Source: REEB85 sp018971455 (GTDB taxonomy: Bacteria > Pseudomonadota > Alphaproteobacteria > Acetobacterales > Acetobacteraceae). From it: DNA of 49,038 nt. A program made the position numbers and the translations under genes. The stretch covers positions 1 to 49,038 of the forward strand of contig JAGWNT010000017.1 in assembly GCA_028871195.1 (NCBI GenBank), in the 5' to 3' direction. The notes beneath the pieces were generated by a model that saw only the letters and a program-made list of their open reading frames with translations, ran no database searches and was not told the DNA's origin. Within the stretch, counting starts at the first letter, position 1. The number at the start of each line of letters is the position of its first letter. This document shows positions 15,647 to 25,703 of this stretch, in pieces.

Positions 15647-17152
15647 TCAGCCGATGACGCGGCGCACCGGAATGCTCCACGCCAGCGTTGCGCCAAGCCC
15701 GGCATAGAGGGCGATGGTCAGGAAGGCGGCGCGGAAGGCGCCGGCGATCTCGGCCTGCACCACGGCGATGCGCGCCGGCGACAGGCCGGCCAGCGCCGCC
15801 GGCCCCTGCTCGACGATGCGGGCGAACAGATGCGCGGTGTCGGCATCCGTCGCCGCCAGCACGGCGAACAGCACGGCGCCGGTCAGCGCCGTGCCGATCG
15901 CCGCCCCCACCGAGCGCGAGAACTGCACCGAGGCGGCCGCCGCACCCAGCTGCTTGGGCCCGGCCAGCATCTGCACGGTGATCTGCACCACCGGCATCGC
16001 CGTGCCGTTGGCCAGCGCAATCACCAGGAACAGCCAGGGCAGTTGCGACAGGCTCAGCACCGGCGCGAACAGCGCCAGCGCCGTAATGGTCAGCGCCACC
16101 ACCGGAAGGCCGAACGAGGGCAGGATGGCGGTGTAGCCGGTGCGGCTGATGGTGCGGCCGGTGAACATCGAGCCGACGGCGATGAAGGCGGTCAGCGGCA
16201 GCAGCAGGAAGCCGGTATGGCCCGGCGTGGTGCTGCGCACCACCTCCAGATAGATCGGCAGGAACGTGATCAGCGAGACCAGCGTGGCGCCGGCGCAGGC
16301 GGCCATGGCGTCGGTCCGCCAGATCGCCGGCTGGCGCAGCAGGGCGATCGGCAGCAGCGGCGTCGCCGCCCGGCGTTCCTGGCGCAGCAGCAGCAGGAAG
16401 GACGAGGCGGCCACGCCCAGCAGGACCAGCACGGCCGGCAGGCGCGCCAGGTCGAAATGTTGCGCCTGCTCCAGCGCGAAGAGCAGCGGGGCGATGAACA
16501 GCGCGAAGAAGATCACCCCCGGCACGTCGAAACGCACCCGGCCGACGCCGCCTTCCTTCGGCGGCAGGCGCAATGCCAGCGCCATCGCCAGCAGGCCGAG
16601 CGGAAGGTTAACGACGAACACCGACTGCCAGCCGAAATGCTGCGTCAGCCAGCCGCCGGCCACCGGGCCGAAGGTGGAGGAGCAGACGAAGACCGAGGCC
16701 ATGTAGCCCTGGTAGCGCCCCCGCTCGCGCGGCGGCACCGCCTCGCCGACCAGCGCCTGGCACAGCGCCATCAGCCCGCCGCCCCCCAGCCCCTGCAGCA
16801 CGCGCGCGGCGGTCAGCGCGACGATGCTGGTGGACAGCGCGCACAGCGCGGAGGCGGTGATGAACAGCCCCATGGCGACGAAGAGCATGCGCCGGCGGCC
16901 GAAGATGTCGCCCAGCCGGCCATAGACGGGGGCGGCGATGGTGGCAGAGACGAGGTAGGACACCACCACCCAGGAGACGCGCTCCACATCGTTCAGCGTC
17001 GCCGCGATCGCCGGCAACGCCGTCGAGACGATGGTCTGGTCGATGGCGGCCAGAAACATCGGCAGCATGATCGAGGGGAAGACCGCCAGGAACAGCGCAC
17101 GGGAGGTCGAGGCGCGGGCCGGGACGGGAGAGGTCTCGGTGGTGGACGACAT
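15647..17152 (-). CDS. DHA2-type MFS multidrug exporter (EmrB/QacA-like)
   Basis: A 501-residue drug:proton antiporter with about 14 membrane helices. The first helix carries FLAAIDQTIVSTALPAIAA, the DHA2 hallmark, followed by motif A (GRLGDIFGRRRML) and a helix-5 region with GLGGGGLMALCQALVGE. Substrate is unknown; relatives export drugs, bile salts or siderophores. The ATG at 17152 is preferred since the upstream extension to 17209 is not family-like and GGAG lies nearby. It stands alone between accA and the amino-acid ABC genes, with no TetR or MarR regulator beside it. Confidence 0.93.
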   Translation of the reverse strand: MSSTTETSPVPARASTSRALFLAVFPSIMLPMFLAAIDQTIVSTALPAIAATLNDVERVSWVVVSYLVSATIAAPVYGRLGDIFGRRRMLFVAMGLFITASALCALSTSIVALTAARVLQGLGGGGLMALCQALVGEAVPPRERGRYQGYMASVFVCSSTFGPVAGGWLTQHFGWQSVFVVNLPLGLLAMALALRLPPKEGGVGRVRFDVPGVIFFALFIAPLLFALEQAQHFDLARLPAVLVLLGVAASSFLLLLRQERRAATPLLPIALLRQPAIWRTDAMAACAGATLVSLITFLPIYLEVVRSTTPGHTGFLLLPLTAFIAVGSMFTGRTISRTGYTAILPSFGLPVVALTITALALFAPVLSLSQLPWLFLVIALANGTAMPVVQITVQMLAGPKQLGAAAASVQFSRSVGAAIGTALTGAVLFAVLAATDADTAHLFARIVEQGPAALAGLSPARIAVVQAEIAGAFRAAFLTIALYAGLGATLAWSIPVRRVIG

Positions 17153-17236
17153 CGGCGGGCATGCTCCGGGGCTGCCGACACAGGTTAGGGCAGTTCCGCT
17201 CGCCGGCAAGCACCCCGGCGCCGCGCCGGGGGCAGG

Positions 17237-18193
17237 TCAGGCCAGCGCGTCGCGCCCCATGGCGAGGAATTTTTCCCGCCGGCGGGCCACCAGGCTCGTC
17301 CCGTCCAGCCCCAGCAGGGGGGACAGCGCCGTCTGGACCGCCTCTCCCACCGCGTCCATCGCCATCGCCGGGTCGCGATGGGCACCGCCCAGCGGCTCGC
17401 CGATCACCCCATCGATCAGCCGCAGGCGCTTGAGGTCCTCGGCGGTGAGCTTCAGCGCCTCGGCCGCTGCCGGCGCCTGCGCCTGGTCCTTCCACAGGAT
17501 GGCGGCGCACCCCTCCGGCGAGATCACCGAATAGATGGCATGCTCCAGCATCAGGACCGCATCGCCGGCGGCCAGCGCGATGGCGCCGCCCGAGCCGCCC
17601 TCGCCGATGATGGTGGCGACGACCGGCACCGGCGCCTCCAGGCACGCCTCGATGGATCGCGCGATGGCCTCGGCCTGGCCGCGCGCCTCGGCCTCGATGC
17701 CGGGAAAGGCGCCGGACGTATCGACGAAACTCAGCACCGGCAGGCCGAACCGCCCGGCCAGCTCGATCAGCCGGCGCGCCTTTCGGTAGCCCTCGGGCCG
17801 GGCCATGCCGAAATTATGCGCCACCCGGCTGTCCGTGTCCGAGCCCTTCTCGGTGCCCAGGACCACCACAGAGCGCCCGCGAAAGCGGCCGATGCCGCCC
17901 AGAACGGCCGCGTCATCGGCAAACGCCCGGTCGCCGGCCAGCGGCGTGAACTCGGTGATCAGCGCCCTGAGGTAATCCCCCGCCTTGGGCCGGTCCGGAT
18001 GGCGGGCGACCTGCGCCTTCTGCCAGGGGGTCAGCCTGGCATAGGTGGCGCGAAGCTGCCGGTCCGCCTTGTCGGTCAGCCGGGCGACCTCGTCGGCGAT
18101 ATTGATGCCGTCGGCCTCCGACATCCTGCGGAGCTCTTCGATCTTGCCTTCGAGCTCGGCGATCGGCTTTTCGAAATCGAGGAAGTGGCGCAT
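17237..18193 (-). CDS. accA: Acetyl-CoA carboxylase carboxyltransferase alpha subunit
   Basis: A 318-residue subunit that, with AccD, transfers CO2 from carboxybiotin to acetyl-CoA, the committed step of fatty-acid synthesis. Seen in order: MRHFLDFEKPIAELEGKIEE, HPDRPKAGDYL, TEKGSDTDSRVAHNFGMARP, FVDTSGAFPGIEAEARGQAE, GEGGSGGAIALAAGD and YSVISPEGCAAILWKD. Length and start agree with the family; the frame extends upstream to 18298 but without conserved sequence. accD and accBC are not in the window. It follows the RND efflux genes on the same strand after 124 bp. Confidence 0.97.
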   Translation of the reverse strand: MRHFLDFEKPIAELEGKIEELRRMSEADGINIADEVARLTDKADRQLRATYARLTPWQKAQVARHPDRPKAGDYLRALITEFTPLAGDRAFADDAAVLGGIGRFRGRSVVVLGTEKGSDTDSRVAHNFGMARPEGYRKARRLIELAGRFGLPVLSFVDTSGAFPGIEAEARGQAEAIARSIEACLEAPVPVVATIIGEGGSGGAIALAAGDAVLMLEHAIYSVISPEGCAAILWKDQAQAPAAAEALKLTAEDLKRLRLIDGVIGEPLGGAHRDPAMAMDAVGEAVQTALSPLLGLDGTSLVARRREKFLAMGRDALA

Positions 18194-18317
18194 GGCCGGG
18201 GGTCTAGAGGGTTTTGCGCCGGGGGGGAAGGTTTGCCCCCGCCGGTCAGGCCCGCGAAACCGGGTGGACGGAAGCGGCGCCAGGTCGGCGACCGCCATCG
18301 CCCCGGCGGCCTGCGCC

Positions 18318-21300
18318 CTACTCCGCCGCCCGCACCCGCGCCACCGGCCGCGGCCTCCGCCAGCGATGCTGCAAGGCCAGGTACACCACCGGCGTGGTGT
18401 ACAGCGTCAGCATCTGTGAGACGATCAAGCCCCCGATGATGGAGATGCCCAGCGGCTGGCGCAGTTCCGCCCCGGTGCCGAAGGCAAAGGCCAGCGGCAA
18501 GGCGCCGAACAGGGCGGCGAGCGTCGTCATGATGATCGGACGGAAGCGCTCCATGCAGGCCGCCCGGATCGCCTCCAGGGGCGGGCGGCCATGCGCGCGC
18601 TCCTCCTCCAGCGCGAAATCGATCATCATGATGGCGTTCTTCTTCACGATGCCCATCAGCAGCACGATGCCGATCACCGCCATGATCGACAGCGGCGTGC
18701 CGGTGATCAGCAGCGCCAGCAGCGCGCCCAGCCCCGCCGAGGGCAGGGTAGAGATGATGGTCAGCGGCTGTGTCAGGCTTTCATAGAGCACGCCCAGGAC
18801 GATGTAGATCGCGATGAACGCCGCCACGATCAGCAGCGGCAGCGAGCTCAGGCTGTCCGCCAGGAAGCGCGCATTGCCGGCGACATCGGTGCGCACCGTC
18901 TCGGGCATGTGCAGATCGGCCGTCGCCTTCTGCACCGCCGCCAGCGCCGGGCCCTCCGCTTCGCCCGGAATGAGGTTGTAGGTGATGGTCGCCGCCGGAT
19001 ACTGGCCCTGGTGATGCACCGCCAGCGCCGCGGTGCCGCGCGCGACATGGGCGAGGCTGCCGAGCGGCACCTGGGCGCCGGAATTGCTGCCGACATAGAT
19101 GCGGTCGAGCATGGTGGGGTCGGTCTGCAGGCGCGGATCGGCCTCCAGGACCACGCGGTACTGGTTGCGCTGGGTGTAGATGATGGAAATCTGCCTCTGG
19201 GCAAAGGCGTTGTTCAGCGCATTGTCGATGGCGCTCACCGACACGCCGAGCCGGGCCGCCGCCGCGCGGTCGATCACAACATCCGCCTGCGGGCCCGCGC
19301 GGTCCTGGTCGCTGCTGACATCGGCGATGCCCGGCACGGCCCGCAGCCGCGCCTCCAGGCGCTGCGTCCACAGGCGCAACTCGGCCAGGTTCGGATCGAT
19401 CAGCACGAACTGGTCGGCCCCCCCGGTACGCCCGCCGCCGCGTAAATCCTGCGCCGAATACAGGAAGGTCTGCAGCCCGCCGATGCGCGCCAGCTTCGGG
19501 CGCAGCCGCGCGATCACCTGCTCGGACGACACGCCACGCTCGGCGAGCGGCTTGAGGCTGACCGTCAGCCGCCCGCGGTTGAGCGAGGAGAAGCCGGAGG
19601 TGACGCCGATGATCGAACCCACCCCGGCAATCGCCGGGTCCGCCAGCAGGATGTCCACCGCCGCGCGCTGGCGTGCCGCCATCGCGGTGAACGAGATCGA
19701 CGGATCGGCCAGCGTGCTGCCCTGGATCAGCCCGGTATCCTGCACCGGCAGGAAGCTTTTCGGCACCACCGTGTAGAGCCACACCGTCAGCCCGATGGTG
19801 GCCAGCGTGACGACGATCATCAGCCGCCGCCAGGCGAGCGCCCAGCCGAGCGTGATCCCGTAGAGCCGGAGCACCTCGGCAAAACCCCGCTGCACGAGCG
19901 CATCGACGCGTCGCCACCAGCCGGGTGCTGCCAGCTCGGCATGGATGTCGCGCAGGTAGCGCGCGCACATCATCGGCGTCAGCGTCAGCGAGACCGCGGC
20001 CGAGATCACGATCGCCAGCGTCAGCGTCATGGCGAACTCATGCAGCAGCTTGCCCAGCACCCCGCCCATGAACAGCAGCGGGATGAACACGGCGACCAGT
20101 GAGAGGCTGATCGACATGACGGTGAAGCCGATCTGGCGCGCCCCCGCGAACGCCGCGGCGCGCGGCGACGCCCCATGCTCGATATGGCGGACGATGTTCT
20201 CGATCATGACGATGGCGTCGTCCACCACGAAGCCCACCGAAATGGTCAGCGCCATCAGCGAGAAATTGTCGAGCGCGAAGCCGTAGAACCACATTGCCGC
20301 CAGCGTGCCCGCGATCGACAGCGGCACCGTCACCGCGGTGGCGATGGTCGGCGCCATCCGGCGCATGAACAGCAGCACCACCATCAGCACGAGCGCGATG
20401 GTGATCAGCAGGGTGTACTGCACGTCGGCAACGCTGGCACGGATGGTCTGCGTGCGGTCCGACAGGATGGTGAGCTTGATGCCGGGAGGCATCCAGGATT
20501 GCAGCTGCGGCAGCATGGCGCGCAGATTGTCCACCGTCTGGATCACGTTGGCATCGACCGTCTTGCTGATTGTCAGAAGGATCGCCGGCTGCCTGTCGTA
20601 CCAGGCGGCGAGACGGACATTGGCCACGCCGTCGATCACCTTTGCCACGTCCGACAGCCGAAGCGTCGCCCCGGCGGCCGATTTCAGCACCAGCGGCGCG
20701 TAATCGGCGGCACTGCGCAGCTGCTGGTTCATGCCGATCAGATCGGCCTGCCGTGCGCCCTCGAACCCGCCCAGCGGGCCCGCCACGTTGGCGTTGCGGA
20801 TGGTGGTGACCACGTTCTGCGATGACAGCCCCGCGCGGGCCAATGCCGCCGGATCGAGCTGCACCCGCACCGCCGGCTTTTCCGCGCCATTCACCTGCAC
20901 CTGCGACACGCCCTCCGCCTGCGACAGGCGCTGGGCAAGAATGCTGTCGGCGGCGTCGTAGATCTGCCCCATAGACAGCGTGCTCGACGTCAGCGCGATG
21001 GTCATCACCGGGGCGGCCGCCGGGTTGAGCTTGCGGAAATAGGGCCGCGTCGGCAGGTCCGACGGCAGATCGGCGGTCGCCGCGTTGATCGCCGCCTGCA
21101 CGTCATGGGCCGCGGACTCGATGTTGCGATCGACATCGAACAGCAGCACGATGGTGGTCGAACCCATCGAGCTGGTCGAGGTCAGCTCGGTGACGCCCGC
21201 GATCTCGGCCAGATGCCGCTCCAGCGGTGCGGCGATGGATGCGGCCATGGTCTCGGGGTCGGCGCCCGGCCGGCCGGCGAACACCACGATCGCCGGAATG

Positions 21301-21428
21301 TCGATGCTCGGCAGCGGCGCCACCGGCAAAAAACGATAGGCGACCGACCCGGCCAGCAGAATGCCCAGCGCGAGCAGCATGGTGGCCACCGGCCGGCGGA
21401 TGAAGGCCGCCGAGAAGCCGCGTTCCAC
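18318..21428 (-). CDS. RND efflux permease, MdtC-like
   Basis: A 1036-residue inner-membrane RND pump subunit, normally forming a trimer that drives drug export with protons. It has the usual two repeats of one helix plus a large periplasmic loop plus five helices. The helix-4 proton relay is seen in VGFVVDDAIVMIEN, and the second repeat ends with MGIVKKNAIMMIDFALEEE. The start is a GTG at 21428 with GGAG just upstream, only 4 nt after the preceding permease gene. Two unequal permeases in tandem behind a single membrane-fusion gene is the MdtABC/MuxABC arrangement, in which both pumps form a mixed trimer. Confidence 0.92.
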   Translation of the reverse strand: MERGFSAAFIRRPVATMLLALGILLAGSVAYRFLPVAPLPSIDIPAIVVFAGRPGADPETMAASIAAPLERHLAEIAGVTELTSTSSMGSTTIVLLFDVDRNIESAAHDVQAAINAATADLPSDLPTRPYFRKLNPAAAPVMTIALTSSTLSMGQIYDAADSILAQRLSQAEGVSQVQVNGAEKPAVRVQLDPAALARAGLSSQNVVTTIRNANVAGPLGGFEGARQADLIGMNQQLRSAADYAPLVLKSAAGATLRLSDVAKVIDGVANVRLAAWYDRQPAILLTISKTVDANVIQTVDNLRAMLPQLQSWMPPGIKLTILSDRTQTIRASVADVQYTLLITIALVLMVVLLFMRRMAPTIATAVTVPLSIAGTLAAMWFYGFALDNFSLMALTISVGFVVDDAIVMIENIVRHIEHGASPRAAAFAGARQIGFTVMSISLSLVAVFIPLLFMGGVLGKLLHEFAMTLTLAIVISAAVSLTLTPMMCARYLRDIHAELAAPGWWRRVDALVQRGFAEVLRLYGITLGWALAWRRLMIVVTLATIGLTVWLYTVVPKSFLPVQDTGLIQGSTLADPSISFTAMAARQRAAVDILLADPAIAGVGSIIGVTSGFSSLNRGRLTVSLKPLAERGVSSEQVIARLRPKLARIGGLQTFLYSAQDLRGGGRTGGADQFVLIDPNLAELRLWTQRLEARLRAVPGIADVSSDQDRAGPQADVVIDRAAAARLGVSVSAIDNALNNAFAQRQISIIYTQRNQYRVVLEADPRLQTDPTMLDRIYVGSNSGAQVPLGSLAHVARGTAALAVHHQGQYPAATITYNLIPGEAEGPALAAVQKATADLHMPETVRTDVAGNARFLADSLSSLPLLIVAAFIAIYIVLGVLYESLTQPLTIISTLPSAGLGALLALLITGTPLSIMAVIGIVLLMGIVKKNAIMMIDFALEEERAHGRPPLEAIRAACMERFRPIIMTTLAALFGALPLAFAFGTGAELRQPLGISIIGGLIVSQMLTLYTTPVVYLALQHRWRRPRPVARVRAAE

Positions 21429-21432
21429 CGCC

Positions 21433-24400
21433 CTACTCCGCCGGCGCCATCGCCGGCCCTGCCAGCCACAACCGCCAGCGCTCCAGTGCCAGGTAGATCG
21501 CCGGCGTCGTGTACAGCGTCAGCAACTGGCTGAGCAGCAGGCCGCCGACGATGGTGACGCCGAGCGGAAAGCGCAGCTCCGAGCCGGTGCCGTTCTCGAT
21601 CACCAACGGCAGCGCGCCCAGCAGGGCGGCCATCGTCGTCATCATGATCGGCCGGAAGCGCAGCAGGCACGCCTCCTCGATCGCCGCCGCGGGCGTCGCG
21701 CCATGCGCGCGTTCCGCCTCGATGGCGAAATCGATCATCATGATCGCGTTCTTCTTGACGATGCCCATCAGCAGCACCACGCCCACCAGCGCCACCAGTG
21801 ACAGGTCCGACCCCACCAGCATCAACGCCAGCAACGCGCCGATGCCGGCCGAAGGCAGGGTGGAGAGAATGGTCAGCGGATGGATCGTGCTCTCATAGAG
21901 CACCCCGAGCACGATGTAGATCACCACCACCGCCGCCAGGATCAGCCACGGCTCGGTGGCGAGCGATTTCTGGAACTCGGCGGCATCGCCGGAATAGCTG
22001 CCCGAAACCGTCTCCGGCAGGCCGATCGCCGCCTCCGCCGCCGCCACGGCGGCCACCGCATCGCCGAGCGATGCGCCGGCGGCAAGATTGAAGCTCAGCG
22101 TCACCGAGGGGAATTGCTGCTCATGCGTGATCACCAGCGGCATGGTGGTGCGGGTGAAACGGGCCACCGCCGAAAGCGGCACCTGCACGCCGCCGGTGCC
22201 CGGCACGCGCAACTGGCCAAGCGTCGCGGGGTTGGCCTGCCAGGAGGGCAGGGCCTCGAGGATGACGCGATACTGGTTGGCCTGGGCGAAGATGGTGGAG
22301 ATCTGCCGTTGCCCGAAGCCGTCGTACAGCACGTCCTGGATCGCCTGCATCGACACGCCAAGGCGCATCGCCGCCGCGCGATCCACCGTCACCAGAGTCT
22401 GCAAGCCGCTATCCTGCTGATCGGACGTGACATCCTGCAGAATCGGCGTGGCCGCGAGCCTGGCCTGCAGGCGCGGCGCCCAGGCCGCCAGCACCGCCGC
22501 GTCGGTGTCGACCAGCGTGTACTGATACTGCGTGCGGCTGACCCGCGTGCCGATCTGAATGTCCTGTACCGGCTGCATGAACACCGTGAAGCCCGGCAGC
22601 CGGTTGAGCCGCGCGGTCAGCCGGGCCGCCACCACGGCGGCGGCGTCGCGCTGCGGCCGCGGCTTCAGCACGATGGTGAGCTGGCCGGTATTCGGCGTCG
22701 GATTGATCTCCCCGGCGCCGACGAAGGAGACCACGCCCGACACCGCCGGATCCTCGCGCACCAGCGCCGCCGCGCGCTCCTGCAACTGGCTCATCGCCGG
22801 GATGGAAATGCTCTGCCCGGCCTCGGTGACGGCGACGATCACGCCGGTGTCCTGCTGCGGCAGGAAGCCCTTGGGCACGATCACGTACAGCCCGACGGTG
22901 CCCACCAGTGTCGCCGCCGCCAGAATCAGCATGAATCGCTGATGGCGCAACGACCAATGCAAGGTGCGGCGGTAGAGCGCGAGCAGCCTGAGGAACGCCG
23001 CCTCGAAGCCGCGCGACACAGGCCCGGGCGGCGCCTCGGCGGCCGGGCGCAGCAGCCGCCCGCACATCATCGGCGTCAATGTCAGCGACACCACGGCCGA
23101 GACGATGACCGAGACCGACAGCGTGATGGCGAACTCGCTGAACAGCCGCCCGACCACCCCGGTCATGAACAGCAGGGGAATGAACACCGCGATCAGCGAG
23201 ACCGTCAGCGAGACGATGGTGAAGCCGATCTGCGCCGCGCCCTTGTAGGCCGCCTCCAGCGGCGGCACGCCCTCCTCGATGTAGCGCACCACGTTCTCGA
23301 TCATGACGATGGCGTCATCGACGACGAAGCCCGTCGCCACCGTCAGCGCCATCAGCGAGAGGTTGTCGAGCCCGAAGCCGACCAGCGACATGATGCCGAA
23401 CGTGCCGACCAGCGACAGCGGCAGCGCCACCGCCGGAATGATGGTCGCCCGCCAGCTGCGCAGGAAGGCGAAGATCACCAGCACGACAAGCGCGATGGAC
23501 AGCAGCAGCGTGAACTGCACGTCGGTCACGCTGGCGCGAATGGTCTGCGTGCGGTCGCTGACGATCTGCATCTTCACCGCCGCCGGCAGCGCCCGGCGCA
23601 GCATGGGCAGGGCGGCGCGGATGGCCGCCACGGTCTGCACGATGTTCGCACCCGGCTGGCGCTGCACGTCGATCACCACGGCCAGATGGCCCTGGTACCA
23701 GGCGCCGACCCGATCATTCTCCACGCCGCCGACCACGCTGCCGATGCTGGACAGGCGCACCGGCGCACCGTTGCGCCAGGCGATGATCAGGCTGGTGTAC
23801 TGCGACGGATCGACCAGCTGGTCGTTGGCGCCGAGGCTCATCGCCTGGCGCGCGCCATCGAAGCCGCCCTTGGCGCCGCTGACATTGGCCGCCGCGACGG
23901 CCGTGCGCACGTCTTCCATCGACAGGCCATAGGCGGCCAGGCGCGCGGGATCGACGCGCACCCGCACCGCCGGACGCATGTTGCCCTGCACGCTGACGCG
24001 CCCGACGCCGGCGATCTCGGCCAGCTTCGGCTGCAGCAGCGTGTCCGCCGCGTCGCTGACCTTGTCGATGGTGACGTTGTCCGAGGTCAGCGCCAGCGTC
24101 AGGATCGGCGCGTCGGCGGGATTGACCTTCGAATAGACCGGCGGATAGGGCAGGCTCGCCGGCAGCGTGCCGGCGGCGGCGTTGATGCCGGCCTGCACGT
24201 CCTCCGCCGCGCTATCGATGCTGCGGTCGAGTGCGAATTGCAGCGTGATCTGGCTGGTGCCCTCGGAGCTTTCCGAGGTCATCGTCGTCAACCCCTGGAT
24301 CTGTCCGAACTGGCGCTCGAGCGAGGCGGTGATGAGATTGGCCACCGTCCCGGGGCTGGCGCCGGGCAGCTGGGTGGTCACCGATATGGTCGGAAAATCC

Positions 24401-24519
24401 ACCTGCGGCAGGGCCGAGACCGGCAGCGCGCGATAGCCCAGAAGCCCGGCCAGCAGCACCGCGATCGCCAGCAGGGAGGTTGCGATCGGCCGGGCGATGA
24501 AGGGGGCGGAGATGTTCAT
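21433..24519 (-). CDS. RND efflux permease, MdtB-like
   Basis: A 1028-residue RND pump, first of the tandem pair. It starts MNISAPFIARPIATSLLAI and continues LLGYRALPVSALPQVDFPT, the usual N-terminal helix and first porter strand of MdtB-like proteins. The proton-relay helix reads TGFVVDDAIVMIENVVRYIEE, and MGIVKKNAIMMIDFAIEAE occurs near the C-terminus. The gene begins 4 nt after the stop of the membrane-fusion gene. Substrates of such pumps include bile salts, novobiocin-like drugs and metals, but none can be assigned here. Confidence 0.92.
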   Translation of the reverse strand: MNISAPFIARPIATSLLAIAVLLAGLLGYRALPVSALPQVDFPTISVTTQLPGASPGTVANLITASLERQFGQIQGLTTMTSESSEGTSQITLQFALDRSIDSAAEDVQAGINAAAGTLPASLPYPPVYSKVNPADAPILTLALTSDNVTIDKVSDAADTLLQPKLAEIAGVGRVSVQGNMRPAVRVRVDPARLAAYGLSMEDVRTAVAAANVSGAKGGFDGARQAMSLGANDQLVDPSQYTSLIIAWRNGAPVRLSSIGSVVGGVENDRVGAWYQGHLAVVIDVQRQPGANIVQTVAAIRAALPMLRRALPAAVKMQIVSDRTQTIRASVTDVQFTLLLSIALVVLVIFAFLRSWRATIIPAVALPLSLVGTFGIMSLVGFGLDNLSLMALTVATGFVVDDAIVMIENVVRYIEEGVPPLEAAYKGAAQIGFTIVSLTVSLIAVFIPLLFMTGVVGRLFSEFAITLSVSVIVSAVVSLTLTPMMCGRLLRPAAEAPPGPVSRGFEAAFLRLLALYRRTLHWSLRHQRFMLILAAATLVGTVGLYVIVPKGFLPQQDTGVIVAVTEAGQSISIPAMSQLQERAAALVREDPAVSGVVSFVGAGEINPTPNTGQLTIVLKPRPQRDAAAVVAARLTARLNRLPGFTVFMQPVQDIQIGTRVSRTQYQYTLVDTDAAVLAAWAPRLQARLAATPILQDVTSDQQDSGLQTLVTVDRAAAMRLGVSMQAIQDVLYDGFGQRQISTIFAQANQYRVILEALPSWQANPATLGQLRVPGTGGVQVPLSAVARFTRTTMPLVITHEQQFPSVTLSFNLAAGASLGDAVAAVAAAEAAIGLPETVSGSYSGDAAEFQKSLATEPWLILAAVVVIYIVLGVLYESTIHPLTILSTLPSAGIGALLALMLVGSDLSLVALVGVVLLMGIVKKNAIMMIDFAIEAERAHGATPAAAIEEACLLRFRPIMMTTMAALLGALPLVIENGTGSELRFPLGVTIVGGLLLSQLLTLYTTPAIYLALERWRLWLAGPAMAPAE

Positions 24520-24523
24520 CCCC

Positions 24524-25675
24524 TCAGCCCGCCGCTCCCCCCTTCGGCGGCGGCAGCACCGTCACCCGGGCCTTGTCGCTGAGGCGCGAGGCGCCATCCA
24601 CCACCACCGCCTCGCCGGGCTTGAGGCCGGTCGCGATGGCCGTCTCCGCGATGCCATCATGGGCAATGGCCACATTGCGCCGCGCCGCCAAATTGTCGGC
24701 GCCGATGACGAACAGGTACGGCCCGCTCGGCCCGCGCTGCACCGCCACCGGCGGCACCACCACGGCGGCATGCAGGGTCGCCACCCGCAACCGCACGGTG
24801 ACGAACGCGCCCGGCCAAAGCTTCAGCCCCGCATTGGGAAAACTCGCCTTGAGCTTGATCGTGCCGGTGCTCGGGTCAACCTGGTTGTCGAGCACGGTCA
24901 GCGTGCCGGCGTCGAGCGGTGCCGCGGCCTCGGCCGGCGCATCGCCCTGCGGCAGCGCCAGCACCTCCGGCGCCCCGGCCGCGATCGCGGCACTCACCGC
25001 CGGCAGACTCTGCTGCGGCAGGGTGAACAGCACCGAAATCGGGTGCAGCGTGGTGATCACCACCAGCCCCGCGGCGTCGCTCGCATGGACGATATTGCCC
25101 GCATCGACCTGCCGGATGCCGGTGCGCCCGCTCACCGGGGCGAGGATGGTGGTGTAGCCGAGCTGGTTGCGGGCGCTGTCGATCTGCGCCTGGTCGCCGG
25201 CCACCTGCGCCACCAGCTGCGCCACCTGCGCCTTCGCCGTGTCGGCCTGCTGGGCGGAGGTGTAGGCGGTCGCGGCGAGTTTGCGATAGCGCGCCTCGTC
25301 GAGCCGGGCATTGGCGAGCGTCGCCTCATCCTGCTGCTTCTTGGCCAGCGCCTGGTCGAGCGCCGCCTGATAGGGGCGCGGATCGATGCGCGCCAGCACG
25401 TCGCCCTTGCGGACATCCTGCCCCTCTTGGAAATCCACCTCCAGCAGCGGCCCGTCGATCATCGGCTTGACGGTGACGCTGGCCGAAGCCTGCACCGTGC
25501 CGAGCCCGTCGAGATAGATCGGCACGTCCTGCGCCACAGCCTTGGTCACCACCACCGGAATGGGCGGCGCGGCGCGCGTGCGGGTCGCCACCGGCGCCGG
25601 CGCGCGCCGGACGACCCACCAATAGCCCCCGCCAGCCACGGCAAGGACGAGCAGAAGAAGCAGGAATCGACGCAT
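24524..25675 (-). CDS. RND membrane-fusion (periplasmic adaptor) protein, MdtA-like
   Basis: A 383-residue adaptor linking the RND pump to the outer-membrane channel. An N-terminal signal or anchor helix (FLLLLLVLAVAGGGYWWVV) is followed by the lipoyl half-motifs (VTVKPMIDGPLLEVDFQEGQ and LAPVSGRTGIRQVDAGNIV) around an alpha-helical hairpin rich in Ala, Gln and Lys (about residues 105-165). The beta-barrel and membrane-proximal domains come last. The ATG at 25675 is used because it begins the signal helix and has GAGG upstream. It is followed directly by both permease genes. Confidence 0.93.
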   Translation of the reverse strand: MRRFLLLLLVLAVAGGGYWWVVRRAPAPVATRTRAAPPIPVVVTKAVAQDVPIYLDGLGTVQASASVTVKPMIDGPLLEVDFQEGQDVRKGDVLARIDPRPYQAALDQALAKKQQDEATLANARLDEARYRKLAATAYTSAQQADTAKAQVAQLVAQVAGDQAQIDSARNQLGYTTILAPVSGRTGIRQVDAGNIVHASDAAGLVVITTLHPISVLFTLPQQSLPAVSAAIAAGAPEVLALPQGDAPAEAAAPLDAGTLTVLDNQVDPSTGTIKLKASFPNAGLKLWPGAFVTVRLRVATLHAAVVVPPVAVQRGPSGPYLFVIGADNLAARRNVAIAHDGIAETAIATGLKPGEAVVVDGASRLSDKARVTVLPPPKGGAAG

Positions 25676-25703
25676 CAGCCTCGTACTTTCCTTGGTCTCG
25701 CGC

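Noticed and set aside
15638..17188. 516-codon plus-strand frame opposite the MFS exporter
   Set aside because: Gln/Arg/His-rich shadow frame; the minus strand encodes an obvious 14-helix exporter.
18221..18240. GGGGG/CCCCC hairpin between the RND genes and accA as a terminator
   Set aside because: No T-run follows on the minus strand, and the arms are simple G and C tracts that are common here.
21880..24582. 900-codon plus-strand open frame opposite the MdtB-like gene
   Set aside because: Antisense to a clear RND permease; Arg/His/Gln-rich composition typical of shadow frames in GC-rich DNA.
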